From positions 62,001 to 126,000 of the forward strand of contig NZ_BRVS01000001.1 of assembly GCF_026011795.1 (NCBI RefSeq): a stretch of DNA of 64,000 nt, written 5' to 3'. Within the stretch, counting starts at the first letter, position 1; the number at the start of each line of letters is the position of its first letter. Below, in pieces: positions 53,660 to 63,765 of this stretch. This DNA is from Arthrobacter mangrovi. GTDB taxonomy: Bacteria; Actinomycetota; Actinomycetes; Actinomycetales; Micrococcaceae. The notes under the pieces were generated by a model that searched no databases, was not told where the DNA came from, and saw only the letters and a program-made list of their open reading frames with translations. The translations under genes and the position numbers were made by a program.

Positions 53660-55033
53660 CTAGAGTTTGCCGAACTCCTCGCGGGCCGGCTGCGGGACGT
53701 TGTTGGAATCGTAGTTGTAGATGCCGATGTAGGCCTCGCTCGGGTCGCCCTTGTCGCTGAACGTGACCGGTCCGGAGAGCCCGTCGTAGTCGATGTCCTT
53801 GCCTTCACGCAGCAGGGTCACGCAGCTGGCGAAGTCCGTGCACTTCTCGCCGTCCTTCGAGATGCCCTCCAGCTCCTTGGCAATGTCCTTGCCATTGGTG
53901 CTGCCGGCCGCCTCTGCGGCCAGGGCGATCATCGTCGTAGCGTCATAGGATTCGCCCGCGTACGCGTAGTCCTTCAGTCCGTCATCCACCGTCTTGAGGT
54001 CCGCCCGGAAGTCCTCCTTGGCGAAGGTGCCCGGGATGGTTCCCTGTGCCCCCTCCATTGCGCCCGGATCCAGGTCCTTGCTCAGGTCGGCGGTGTTGCC
54101 GTCCACCAGGAACAGCTGCTTCGGGTCCACTCCCTTGGCGAGCAGCAGCGGGGCGATGCTCTTGATCTCGTCGAACGTGATGACCGCGATCGCGTCCGGC
54201 TTGGCCGCCACCACCGCGTCCACCTGCGAGCTGAACTGCGAGTCGCCGGTGTTGAACATTTCCTCTGCGACGACCTGCCCGCCTGCGCCCTCGAACGCCT
54301 GCTTGACGTTGGCCTGCAGGCCCGTGCCATACGGGTCGTTCAGGACAATCATGCCCAGGGTCTGGGCGCCGCAGGAGATCATGTAGCTGCCCAGTGTCCG
54401 GCCCTGCAGGACGTCCGACGGCGCCGTGCGGAAGTAGAGCCCGTTGTCCTTGTAGTCGGTGAAATCGGGCGACGTGTTGGCCGGCGAGAACTGGACCACG
54501 CCGGCGTTGGTGATCTGGTCGATGACGTTGAAGGAGACGCTCGACGAGGCCGCACCGACAATGGCGCTGACATCCTGGCCCAGCAGGTCCGTCACGGACT
54601 GGGTGGCAATGTCGGTCGTGGTGTCGCCGGAATCGCGGTGGACGACATCCACGTCCTTGCCCAGCACGCCGCCGGCGGCATTGATTTCCTTCACGGCCAG
54701 GTTGGCGGCAGCGATTTCGGGCGGACCGAGGTAGGACAGCGTACCCGTGGTCGGCAGCAGCGTGCCGATCTTCAAGGGCTGGTCCGTGGAACCCTTGCTC
54801 GCGGGAACGGCGGACGGATCGCCCTTGGTGCGCTTGGCGCCCGCGCCGTTCTGCGTGGGTTCGGGGCAGGTCAGGCCCGAAGCGGCGGCCGGGGCCGACG
54901 ACCCCCCGCCCTGCTCGGGCGTGCTGGAACCGCCACAGGCTGATGCGAAGAGGGCTACCCCCAAGCCAAGCGCCGCCAGCTTGGCGCCACGCGCGCCATT
55001 GCCGAACAGCACTGCATTACGTGTTGCAGTCAT
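53660..55033 (-). CDS. Branched-chain-type ABC substrate-binding lipoprotein
   Basis: 457 residues. A lipobox ending at Cys33 (LGVALFASAC) anchors it outside the membrane. A Peripla_BP_6 fold follows: PLKIGTLLPTTGTLSYLGPP, DVVHRDSGDTTTDIA, AIVGAASSSVSFNV and GLYFRTAPSDVLQG. It delivers ligand to the facing LivHMGF-type importer. GAGGAGA lies 7 nt before ATG 55033. Facing away from the operon, it has its own promoter, near an inverted repeat at 55144. The ligand is not certain. Confidence 0.94.
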   Translation of the reverse strand: MTATRNAVLFGNGARGAKLAALGLGVALFASACGGSSTPEQGGGSSAPAAASGLTCPEPTQNGAGAKRTKGDPSAVPASKGSTDQPLKIGTLLPTTGTLSYLGPPEIAAANLAVKEINAAGGVLGKDVDVVHRDSGDTTTDIATQSVTDLLGQDVSAIVGAASSSVSFNVIDQITNAGVVQFSPANTSPDFTDYKDNGLYFRTAPSDVLQGRTLGSYMISCGAQTLGMIVLNDPYGTGLQANVKQAFEGAGGQVVAEEMFNTGDSQFSSQVDAVVAAKPDAIAVITFDEIKSIAPLLLAKGVDPKQLFLVDGNTADLSKDLDPGAMEGAQGTIPGTFAKEDFRADLKTVDDGLKDYAYAGESYDATTMIALAAEAAGSTNGKDIAKELEGISKDGEKCTDFASCVTLLREGKDIDYDGLSGPVTFSDKGDPSEAYIGIYNYDSNNVPQPAREEFGKL

Positions 55034-55143
55034 AAAGTCTTCTCCTCGATCACAAGGTCCGCGAACCCTTGATGCAACCACCATGGATTCGGTGATTATG
55101 AGAAGAAACTAGTGCAGAAAGCAACAAAAAATAAGGCTATTGG

Positions 55144-55159
55144 GTTACATCCTTGTAAC
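55144..55159 (-). promoter_or_regulatory. Palindrome GTTACA-N4-TGTAAC before the binding-protein gene
   Basis: A perfect 6-4-6 inverted repeat that can also be read GTTAC-N6-GTAAC, matching GlnR-type GNNAC-N6-GNNAC. It lies about 110 bp upstream of the lipoprotein start; AT-rich promoter DNA follows. Similar in form to the repeat before whiB2. Confidence 0.5.
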
Positions 55160-55224
55160 GCTCATCACAGCACGCGACTCCGATCGGAAACAAACCGTTC
55201 AGAGTTGCCGGGGCGGTCCATCGG

Positions 55225-55297
55225 TACCCCAGGTGGGACTCGAACCCACACTGAAACGATTTTAAGTCGCTTGCCTCTGCCATTGGGCTACTGGGGC
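55225..55297 (-). tRNA. tRNA-Leu (anticodon UAA), short variable arm
   Basis: 73 bases forming a full cloverleaf: acceptor GCCCCAG/CTGGGGT (first pair G-U), D stem GCC/GGC, anticodon stem AGCGA/TCGTT with loop CTTAAAA (anticodon TAA, reading UUA), T arm GTGGG-TTCGAGT-CCCAC, discriminator A73. The 3' CC is followed by G, so CCA is not encoded. The variable arm is only about 5 bases, where leucine tRNAs normally have a long one. It is upstream of, and co-directional with, the binding-protein gene. Confidence 0.85.
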
Positions 55298-55441
55298 GGG
55301 CCCCGTGTGAAGGGCTCCATCCAGCGTACTGGATCGGGGGCCGGAGCACGACGGCGGCGCTACCGGCACGGGAGCCGGGGCACGCGCTTCGCGCCGAGGC
55401 CAGGAACCCGGCGGGAGCCCGAGCCTACGCGGGCAGCGCGG

Positions 55442-55990
55442 TCAGAGCCTCGAGAAGGGCTCGGCGTAGCGGAAGGGGCCGGCGGGGACGTCGCGGTCCG
55501 CCAGCCGCAGCGCCATGAAGTGCTCGCCCCACTGCGGATCCGGTGCCTGGATGCCGAGCTCCGCAGCGGGACGGTAGCCGAAGCGCGGATAGTAGCCGGT
55601 GTGCCCGAGCAGCACGATCACGCAGTCGCCGCGGGCTTCGGCGCGGATCCTGGTCTCTTCCAGCAGGGCGGCACCGATGCCCCGTCCCTGGAATCCGGGC
55701 AGGACCGAGATCGGTCCGAGGCCCAGGGCCGGCTGCCCGTCGATCCAGCCGCGCGTCGTGATGGAGTGGCCCGCGAGCACGGACGCGCCGCCGGGCTGCC
55801 CGGCGACGGCCACGATGGACAGGTCCGGCAGGTACTCGTCGCAGCCGAAAAGTTCGGAAAGCAATCGCACCTCCACGGGTTCCCTGCCGTCCCGCCCGTC
55901 GAAGGCGCGCGCCGTCAGCCGGAGCACTTCGTCCCGGTCCTCCGGCCGTTCGCTGCGCAGTTCCACCGTCTTGCCGGCCTCGACTGCCAT
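55442..55990 (-). CDS. GNAT N-acetyltransferase
   Basis: 182 residues. Acetyl-CoA motif LPGFQGRGIGAALLEE (Q/RxxGxG/A), preceded by ALGLGPISV, and a late GHTGYYPRFGYRPAAELG typical of the YhbS-like predicted acetyltransferases. Substrate unknown. ATG 55990 was chosen for AAGGAAG 4 nt upstream; two earlier starts (GTG/ATG up to 56050) would add a basic, unlikely N-terminus. A single gene between the tRNA and ndh, both read the same way. Confidence 0.88.
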   Translation of the reverse strand: MAVEAGKTVELRSERPEDRDEVLRLTARAFDGRDGREPVEVRLLSELFGCDEYLPDLSIVAVAGQPGGASVLAGHSITTRGWIDGQPALGLGPISVLPGFQGRGIGAALLEETRIRAEARGDCVIVLLGHTGYYPRFGYRPAAELGIQAPDPQWGEHFMALRLADRDVPAGPFRYAEPFSRL

Positions 55991-56116
55991 CGCTCTTCCT
56001 TCCATCGGGCGGGGGTCCGCCGTGCGGTTAACGCCCGACGGCGGGACCAAAGGTTCAGCTGTAAGCGCTGCCTCTGCCCCGCCGTCGTTGTGGTCCAGGT
56101 CCGGACCGGACCGATG

Positions 56117-57568
56117 CTACCGGGAGTCGGCGGGCGCCTGCGTGCCGGCCTTGTCCTCTGCCTTCTGGCCGTCCTTCGCATCCTCGGCCTTGTCCGCCGG
56201 CTTCTTGGCGGGGGTGGCGGCGGACCGGAACGCCCGGTACGGGGTCTCCAGGTCGGCGATCTCGGTGGTGTCGCGGCCGAGGACGGCGTTGAGGAACCAG
56301 TCGGCGATGACGCGCACCTTGCGCTCCCAGGTCGGCATGGCGAAGCCGTGGTACCCGCGGTGCGCGAGCCAGGCCAGCGTGCCCTTGAACTTGATGCCCA
56401 TGACCTTGGCGACGCCCTTGTTGATGCCGAAGCCGGCCACGGCCCCGAGGTTCTCGTGCTTGTACTCGGTCACCTGTCCCACGCCCCAGCGCTCGGCGTA
56501 GATGTTCTTGGCCAGGTGCTTGGCCTGGCGGACGGCGTGCTGCGCGTTCGGGACGCAGAAGCCGCCGACGCCGCCGCCGGTGAGGTCCGGCACGGCCGCT
56601 ACGTCGCCGGCGGTCCAAGCGCCCTCGACCGGCTGGCCGTTGTCGTCGATGATGCGCAGTTCGGCGTTGGCCTTGACCCGGCCGCGCTCGTCCAGCGCGA
56701 AGCCGAAGTTGCGCACCACCGGGTTGGCCTGCACGCCCGCGGTCCACAGCAGGGTGTCCGCCTCGAAGGTCTGGGCCGGGGTCTTGTCCGGCATATTGAT
56801 CAGCTCGAGCTTGCCGTCCACCGCGGAGGCCAGCGAGGTGTTCAGCAGGACCTCGATGCCGCGCGAGCGCATGTGCTCGACGACCCACTCGGCCTGGTGC
56901 TCGGTGACCTCGGGCATGATCCGGCCCATGGCCTCGACCAGCACGAAGCGCAGGTCCGAGCGCTTCAGGCGCGGGTTCTGCTCGGCCGCGTGGCGGGCCA
57001 TGTCCTCGATCTCGGTCATCGCCTCGATGCCGGCGAAGCCGCCGCCGACGCCAACGAAGGTCAGCGCGCGCTTCTTCTCCGGGCCGTCCGGCAGGATGGA
57101 GCCGGCTTCGATGCGCTCCAGCACGGTGTTGCGCAGCTCGAGCGCTTCCTCGATGGTCTTCAGGCCGATGCCCCGCTCGGCCAGGCCCGGGATCGGGAAG
57201 GTGCGGGTCACGGCGCCGGCGGCGATCACGACGTCGCGGTACGGCAGCTCGAAGGTCACGCCGTCTTCGGAATCGATGGTCGCGGTCTTGTTGGCGTGGT
57301 CGATGGAGGTGACGCGGCCGGTAATGACCTCGGTCTGCTTCAGGTGCATCCGGTGGGAGACCACCGCGTGGCGGGATTCGATGGAGCCGGCTGCCACCTC
57401 GGGCAGGAACGGCTGGTAGGTCATGTACGGCAGCGGGTCCACCAGGGTCACGATCCCCCCGTGTTCCCGGACCTTCTTCTGGAGTTTGAGAGCCACGTAG
57501 AGGCCGACGTAGCCGCCGCCGACGACCAGGACGCGGGGACGGTCTGAGAGCGCAGGAGTGTATGCCAT
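56117..57568 (-). CDS. ndh: Type II NADH dehydrogenase (NDH-2)
   Basis: 483 residues. A peripheral flavoprotein passing electrons from NADH to menaquinone without pumping protons. FAD motif VLVVGGGYVGLYVAL (GxGxxG), NADH motif FVGVGGGFAGIEAM, FAD end GAWTAGDVAAVPD, and quinone-site region AQHAVRQAKHLA. The last 40 residues are Lys/Ala/Asp-rich and probably disordered. It is leaderless, with TACACT 6 nt before ATG 57568. Confidence 0.95.
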   Translation of the reverse strand: MAYTPALSDRPRVLVVGGGYVGLYVALKLQKKVREHGGIVTLVDPLPYMTYQPFLPEVAAGSIESRHAVVSHRMHLKQTEVITGRVTSIDHANKTATIDSEDGVTFELPYRDVVIAAGAVTRTFPIPGLAERGIGLKTIEEALELRNTVLERIEAGSILPDGPEKKRALTFVGVGGGFAGIEAMTEIEDMARHAAEQNPRLKRSDLRFVLVEAMGRIMPEVTEHQAEWVVEHMRSRGIEVLLNTSLASAVDGKLELINMPDKTPAQTFEADTLLWTAGVQANPVVRNFGFALDERGRVKANAELRIIDDNGQPVEGAWTAGDVAAVPDLTGGGVGGFCVPNAQHAVRQAKHLAKNIYAERWGVGQVTEYKHENLGAVAGFGINKGVAKVMGIKFKGTLAWLAHRGYHGFAMPTWERKVRVIADWFLNAVLGRDTTEIADLETPYRAFRSAATPAKKPADKAEDAKDGQKAEDKAGTQAPADSR

Positions 57569-57574
57569 GGCACC

Positions 57575-57580
57575 AGTGTA
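57575..57580 (-). promoter_or_regulatory. Leaderless -10 element (TACACT) of ndh
   Basis: TACACT on the minus strand lies 6 nt before ATG 57568. Confidence 0.6.
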
Positions 57581-57669
57581 GCCCCTATTGTGAAAGTTTT
57601 CACGAACTCATGCAGCCGCATATTTCAGCCCGCCGGGGCGTGCTTTTCCGGCCTCGCCGTACCCCGGCC

Positions 57670-59106
57670 TCAGCGGCCGGCTGGGTCCGCGGACCCTCCG
57701 GACTTGCCGCCCTCGGGGCCTGCCCCGGTGCCTGCCCCGGTACCTGCCCCGGTGCCTGCGTGCCTGCGTGCCCTGACCGTCTGCTGGACGCCCAGGACCA
57801 CAATCACCAGCAGCAGCGCACCGAACCCGATCACGAGGATGCCGGGCAGCACGTCGCCCTGCAGCCTGGGCTCCTCGGCCGCGGGCGTGGTGGGCTCGGG
57901 AACCGCCGGCTCTTCCTTGACGTTCTTGTGCACGGGCGCCTGGCTGGGCGGAGCGACCTCGCCCCTGCGGTGGATGGTGATCCACTGCGCGAGGGACCCA
58001 AGCGGATTGGCGCCCGCCTCGGGCACGTCCGCGTTCAGGGCGGCGTCGGCATCGAGGATGCCGAACCCGTAGATGGGATCGTGGCCGGGAACACCGGCGT
58101 CGGACGCCGTGGAAATGATCCGGTTGATGACCTGGCCGGCGCTCATCTGCGGATACTTCGACCGGATCAGCGCGGCGACCCCGGAGACCAGCGGCGTCGC
58201 GCCGGAGGTGCCGGACCAGTCCGCGTATCCTCCGCCGGGCAGGCCGCCGACCAGGTCCTCCGCCGGGGCGGCGACGCCGATGACGATGCTCTGCGCGGAA
58301 GCCTTCTGGCTGGCCTTGCCGTCGCGGTCGAGTCCGGCCACGGTCAGCACGCCGGGAATCGTGGCGGGGGCACCGGACTGCTCGGTCCCGCCGGCCCGGT
58401 TGCCTGCCGCGGCCACGATAACGACGTCGTTCTGCTCCGCGTAGAGGAAGGCATCGTCCCAGCTTTCGGGCCAGGAGGTCGTGGAACTGGTTAGCGACAT
58501 GTTGATGACCTTCGCGCCGCTGTCCACGGCCCAGCGCACGGCGGCCGGGATCTGTTCCTCGATGCCGACCCCGGCGGGGTTCGGCGAGCCGAGCCAGGTG
58601 GAGACGGCGAGCAGCTCCGCCTTGGGTGCCACCCCGATGACCCCGTCGGAGCCGGCACCGACGCTGCTCGAGCGCTTTTTGCCGTCCTGCTTTTCCTCGT
58701 CCGATGCGTGGCCGCGTCCGGCCAGCAGGGTCGCGACCAGCGTGCCGTGCTCCGGCGTCTGGCCGATACCGCTCTGCCCCTCAGGGTTTCCCGCCCCGGA
58801 GACGTCCGTACCGCCGGCCACCGCGCCCTTGAGATCCGGGTGCTTTGCGTCGATGCCGCTGTCGATCACGGCGACCTTGACGCCCTCGCCCTGCGAGGTC
58901 TTCCAGGCCTCCCGGATGCCGGAGGAATCCAGCCAGTATTCCTGGTCGCGGTACTGGTCCGCGACGGCGGCGGGGGCGAATACGGCGCCGCCTGCCAGGG
59001 CCAGCACGGAGACCATGGACAGCACGAGGGTGCGGGCCGCGCGCCGCATGGAGCCCTGTCCGGGCCGGAGGCTCCGGCGCGCGGCTCGCGGCAGCTTGTC
59101 GTCCAT
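57670..59106 (-). CDS. Mycosin-like membrane-anchored subtilase
   Basis: 478 residues. A signal peptide (about 20-50, LVLSMVSVLALAGG, APAAVADQ) precedes an S8 protease with Asp82 (AVIDSGID), His120 (PEHGTLVA), oxyanion Asn236 (AAAGN) and Ser301 (GTSGATPLV). A Pro-rich linker, a membrane span (about 425-450, ILVIGFGALLLVIVVLGV) and a Gly/Thr/Ala tail follow. The tail comes from a 12-bp DNA repeat (GCCTGCCCCGGT, 57718-57760). This is the layout of MycP of type VII secretion, but no ESX genes are near. ATG 59106 is preferred over GTG 59115. Confidence 0.92.
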   Translation of the reverse strand: MDDKLPRAARRSLRPGQGSMRRAARTLVLSMVSVLALAGGAVFAPAAVADQYRDQEYWLDSSGIREAWKTSQGEGVKVAVIDSGIDAKHPDLKGAVAGGTDVSGAGNPEGQSGIGQTPEHGTLVATLLAGRGHASDEEKQDGKKRSSSVGAGSDGVIGVAPKAELLAVSTWLGSPNPAGVGIEEQIPAAVRWAVDSGAKVINMSLTSSTTSWPESWDDAFLYAEQNDVVIVAAAGNRAGGTEQSGAPATIPGVLTVAGLDRDGKASQKASAQSIVIGVAAPAEDLVGGLPGGGYADWSGTSGATPLVSGVAALIRSKYPQMSAGQVINRIISTASDAGVPGHDPIYGFGILDADAALNADVPEAGANPLGSLAQWITIHRRGEVAPPSQAPVHKNVKEEPAVPEPTTPAAEEPRLQGDVLPGILVIGFGALLLVIVVLGVQQTVRARRHAGTGAGTGAGTGAGPEGGKSGGSADPAGR

Positions 59107-59136
59107 TTCTTCCACTTTCCGGATTCTGCGCTGCGG

Positions 59137-60093
59137 CTAGTTGGCCTGGGAGCGCGGCCGGGCGGCGCTCAGGGCAATGCCATCGAGGATATCGTGTTCG
59201 CTGGCGGTCGCGCCGTCGACCCGGCCCGAGGTCAGCTCCCCGACCCGGTCGTTGATGGTGCGCCAGATGAGGGCGCCCGCTCCGATGACGTCGACGCGCC
59301 CCGGGTGCATGTAAGGCAGGACGGCCCGTTCGGCGCGGCTCATCTCCAGCAGCGACGTGCAGGCCTCCCTGGTCTTGGCGGCGTCCAGGGCCGTGCCGTG
59401 GATGGCGTCCGGCTGGTACTCCACCAGGCCCAGCGCGTGCGCGGTCACCGTGGTGATCGATCCGGCGACGCCCACCAGCCGGTCGGCCTCCCCCAGCGGC
59501 ACGTCGTGGAGCACCTCGTCGATGTAGGCGTTGATTTCCTTCTCGGCCGCCGCGATCTCTGCAGCCGTCGGCGGGTCGGAGGCGAGGTGGCGCTCGGTGA
59601 ACCGGACGCAGCCCATGTCGGTGCTGCGTGCTGCCAGCACGCCGGCCCCGTTGCCGAGGACGAATTCGGTGCTGCCGCCGCCCAGGTCCACGACCAGGAT
59701 CCGCTCGTCGGGGCCCGCCGACAGGGCGCTGGCCGCCCCGACGAAGGACAGCTCCGCCTCTTCCCCGCCGCTGACGACTTCCGGCTCGACCCCGAGCCTT
59801 TCGCGGATGCCGTCGACGAAGACCTGGCGGTTGCCGGCGTCCCGCGTGGCCGATGTCGCCACGAAGCGCAGGCTTTCGGCGCCGTGTCCGCGCAGCTCCC
59901 CGGCGTAATCCTCGGCCGCGGCGAACGTTCGGGCGAGCGCCTCGTCCGCCAGGATGCCGGTTGCGTCCACGCCCTGGCCCAGCCGCACGACCTTCATGGT
60001 GCGCACCACGTCGGTAAGGCGTCCGCCGTCGTCAATATCCGCAATCAACAGGCGGATGGAATTGGTTCCACAGTCAATGGCTCCGACCCTCAT
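59137..60093 (-). CDS. ppx: Ppx/GppA-family exopolyphosphatase
   Basis: 318 residues, the short actinobacterial form without the C-terminal HD domain. It hydrolyses polyphosphate or pppGpp. An actin-like ATPase fold: phosphate loops AIDCGTNSIRLLIAD and VVDLGGGSTEFVLG, SATRDAGN and GVAGSITTVTAHALG. ATG overlaps the stop of the upstream DUF501 gene by four bases. In mycobacteria the corresponding protein lies in the same eno-divIC-DUF501 group. Confidence 0.94.
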   Translation of the reverse strand: MRVGAIDCGTNSIRLLIADIDDGGRLTDVVRTMKVVRLGQGVDATGILADEALARTFAAAEDYAGELRGHGAESLRFVATSATRDAGNRQVFVDGIRERLGVEPEVVSGGEEAELSFVGAASALSAGPDERILVVDLGGGSTEFVLGNGAGVLAARSTDMGCVRFTERHLASDPPTAAEIAAAEKEINAYIDEVLHDVPLGEADRLVGVAGSITTVTAHALGLVEYQPDAIHGTALDAAKTREACTSLLEMSRAERAVLPYMHPGRVDVIGAGALIWRTINDRVGELTSGRVDGATASEHDILDGIALSAARPRSQAN

Positions 60094-60764
60094 GACAGTC
60101 CTTCCTTCCCGGCATCCTGCCCGGCTTCCCGGGCGGCGCGGCGTTCGGCACGCTTGGCTTCGAGTTCCTCAGGGCTGAGCCCCTGCGTCTTGGTGTGCCG
60201 GCTCAGGTCCCGATCAGGAGCGGGGCCGGATTCGTCCCAGGCGCCGGCGCAGTAGCAGCGGTCCGTGGTCCACCATTCGGCGATGCCGTCGAGCGCCTCG
60301 TCCCCGAGCGGGTTCACGCCGCGGCCGGCGGCAAGCGAGTGCCCGACCAGCACGTGCAGGCACTTGACCCGGGACGGCATCCCGCCGGCGGAGACGCCCG
60401 CGATTTCCGGCACCGCGCCGACGCCGGTACGCTGCCCGATCTCGTCCCGGCTGCGCAGGTAGGCGTCATGGGCACGCCGATAGGCCGCCGCAAGCTGCTC
60501 GTCCTGCTCCAGCCGCTCCGTCATGTCGGTCATGACGCCCGCGGCCTCCAGCCGGGAGACCGCCGAGGTAATGACGGGGTGGGTCAGGTAGAACGTGGTC
60601 GGGAACGGGATCCCGTTGCCCAGCCGCGGTGCCGTGGTGGCAACCAGCGGGTTGCCGCAGATGCAGCGAGCCCCGATTTCCACGACGTCGCGGGCGGGAC
60701 GGCCCAGTTGCCGGCTGATGGTTTCGAGGTCCGCCGGGGTGGGCGTGCGCTGGGCGGTATCCAT
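60090..60764 (-). CDS. DUF501 protein
   Basis: 224 residues. The N-terminal two thirds match DUF501: LGRPARDVVEIGARCICGNP (CxC), PFPTTFYLTHP, GQRTGVGAVPEIAGVSAGG and VKCLHVLVGHSLAAGRG, ending CYCAGAWDES. Four paired Cys might bind metal. The 40-residue tail is charged. The family's position between divIC and ppx is conserved in actinobacteria, but the activity is unknown. ATG 60764 has only a distant GAAGGA; it is coupled to ppx. Confidence 0.92.
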   Translation of the reverse strand: MDTAQRTPTPADLETISRQLGRPARDVVEIGARCICGNPLVATTAPRLGNGIPFPTTFYLTHPVITSAVSRLEAAGVMTDMTERLEQDEQLAAAYRRAHDAYLRSRDEIGQRTGVGAVPEIAGVSAGGMPSRVKCLHVLVGHSLAAGRGVNPLGDEALDGIAEWWTTDRCYCAGAWDESGPAPDRDLSRHTKTQGLSPEELEAKRAERRAAREAGQDAGKEGLS

Positions 60765-60841
60765 GGCGCGGTGGTCCTTCCAGATGGTTCTTGTCGAAGA
60801 CTGGTCGCGCTTCGAGAGGCGATGCGGCGTCGGCCGGCCGG

Positions 60842-61588
60842 CTAGTCCTGGGCCGGCTTGTCCGTGGCCGCGCGTTTGACCGAGTCCCACAGGGCATCCA
60901 CCCACGGCAGTTCGGCCGGAGCCGCCTCGGAGGCGTGCTCTTCGGAATCAGCCAAGCCTTCGGCGCCGGTCACCAGGTAGCGGGTTTCGCCCGGCATTAC
61001 ATAGAATATGCGATCCCGCGCCTGCTGCTTGATGTAGGCCGGGTCGTCCCAGCGGGCCAGTTCCCGCTCCAGCTTGTCCTGGCGTTCCTGCTGGGCGCTG
61101 ATATCCCGCTGCAGCGCTGCGATCTCGGAGCGCTGCTCGATGAAGACCCGCACCGAGGGGGCCAGCAGGACGGTGATGGTCACCAGCACGACGGCGAGTG
61201 CCAGCATGCGGCCCGAGAACGCCTTCGCGGGAACCGGTTCGGCATTGTCGTCGTGCCGTTCCAGGAACTTCGGCTCCCCGGATGCCGGCCGCTTCCCGCC
61301 CGGCTGCCTGATGGCCTCCGACAGTTCCTGCCGCTCGGCGGCCCGCGCCTCGGACGGCGTGGGCTTCGCCCTGTCGGCGGGAGCGCGCGCCGGCTTCCCC
61401 GGCGCCCGATGCCTCTCGGATGAAGGCTTTTCCGGAGCATGGTCCTTGCCGCCGTTGAAGTCGGCGCGGATGACTTTTCCTCCGGAAACGCCGTCACCCG
61501 ACGCCCCGTGGTCCGGACCATGTGGTCCGGACCCGTTGCCTCCGGCCGGACGAGCGGCCCGCGGCACTTTGGGACGTCGGGTGGACAT
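60842..61588 (-). CDS. DivIC/FtsB-like septum formation initiator
   Basis: 248 residues. A disordered basic N-terminus of about 125 residues, one membrane span (RMLALAVVLVTITVLLAPSV, about 127-146), then an outer coiled coil (IEQRSEIAALQRDISAQQER, LERELARWDD) and the conserved end PAYIKQQARDRIFYVMPGE. It bridges FtsL and FtsQ-type partners in the divisome. AAGGAG lies 4 nt before ATG 61588. It follows eno by 77 bases, the common actinobacterial order. Confidence 0.94.
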   Translation of the reverse strand: MSTRRPKVPRAARPAGGNGSGPHGPDHGASGDGVSGGKVIRADFNGGKDHAPEKPSSERHRAPGKPARAPADRAKPTPSEARAAERQELSEAIRQPGGKRPASGEPKFLERHDDNAEPVPAKAFSGRMLALAVVLVTITVLLAPSVRVFIEQRSEIAALQRDISAQQERQDKLERELARWDDPAYIKQQARDRIFYVMPGETRYLVTGAEGLADSEEHASEAAPAELPWVDALWDSVKRAATDKPAQD

Positions 61589-61665
61589 GCAACTCCTTGG
61601 GACTTCCGTCTAGGTCAGCGCCGCTGAGGCGCCGTCTTTAAGACGATACCCAGTCCTGCGGCGGT

Positions 61666-62970
<1,305 letters not shown>

Positions 62971-63058
62971 TCAAGAGGGAACGAGACATTGGATTCTCGT
63001 CATGACAGCCGCCAGCGGCAGCACTGTCGCTCTAAGCGTAGTCGAGAAGGCCGGTCCC

Positions 63059-63757
63059 TCACGGGCCCGTTACGTCGCGTTGAAACCGCCTCACTGCCGC
63101 GCGCAACGCCTGCTCGGCGTCGACTCCGTTCGCCGTGGCGCGGCGTACGACGTCGAACAACAGGTTGCCGACGTCCTCTTCCGTTACGGGGCCGGGCGCG
63201 CTGGCTTCCTCCGCCCCGTCGGTCCCGGCCGTCCCGGCCCGCGCAGCACGGTCCAGCGACTTGGCCGCGAGCGTGAGCGCCGGCAGGGAGCGCGGGATGC
63301 CGTCGAACGGTGTCCGCCGCCCGGGCTTCTCCACCGCCTTCGCCGCGTCGTACCCGGCCACGATCTCCTCCACCGCGGCCGGAAACGAATCCTGCAGGGT
63401 CCCGTCGGGCCGGAACACATGCCGGTTGCGGCGTACCAGCTTGTCGGTGAGGAACCGCGCGACCTCGTCGAAATCGAAGCTGCCGCGTTCCTGCTGGATC
63501 CGGGCGTGCAGCAGTACCTGGAAAAGGACATCGGCCAGTTCGCCCTTGAGCTCCTCGGCGTCCTCCGTACGGGTGTGGCCCGTCTCGATCGCCTCAGCCA
63601 GCTCGTAGGATTCCTCGACCAGGTACTCCACCAGCGACTCGTGCGTCAGGGCCGCGGTCCACAGGCAGTGTTCGCGCAGCTGCGCCACGACCTCCACGAG
63701 CCGGGCCACCGCCGTCGACCCTCCACCTGCCGTCCCGCTTGTAGGCGCTCCGCCCAT
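63059..63757 (-). CDS. mazG: MazG-type nucleoside triphosphate pyrophosphohydrolase
   Basis: 232 residues. It hydrolyses NTPs/dNTPs to monophosphates and pyrophosphate, a house-cleaning role. The first MazG unit has EESYELAEAIE and GELADVLFQVLLHARI (EExxE/ExxD metal residues). A second, degenerate unit is suggested by EEDVGNLLFDVVRRATANG. An Ala/Gly/Glu-rich insert lies between them. ATG 63757 is 8 bases beyond the add stop, so they are one transcript. Confidence 0.93.
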   Translation of the reverse strand: MGGAPTSGTAGGGSTAVARLVEVVAQLREHCLWTAALTHESLVEYLVEESYELAEAIETGHTRTEDAEELKGELADVLFQVLLHARIQQERGSFDFDEVARFLTDKLVRRNRHVFRPDGTLQDSFPAAVEEIVAGYDAAKAVEKPGRRTPFDGIPRSLPALTLAAKSLDRAARAGTAGTDGAEEASAPGPVTEEDVGNLLFDVVRRATANGVDAEQALRAAVRRFQRDVTGP

Positions 63758-63765
63758 GCCAGGCC

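Noticed and set aside
57718-57772. Short tandem repeats in the mycosin tail as an assembly fault
   Set aside because: The reading frame stays open through all units and gives a plausible Gly/Thr/Ala tail; repeat-number variation is possible but no break is seen.
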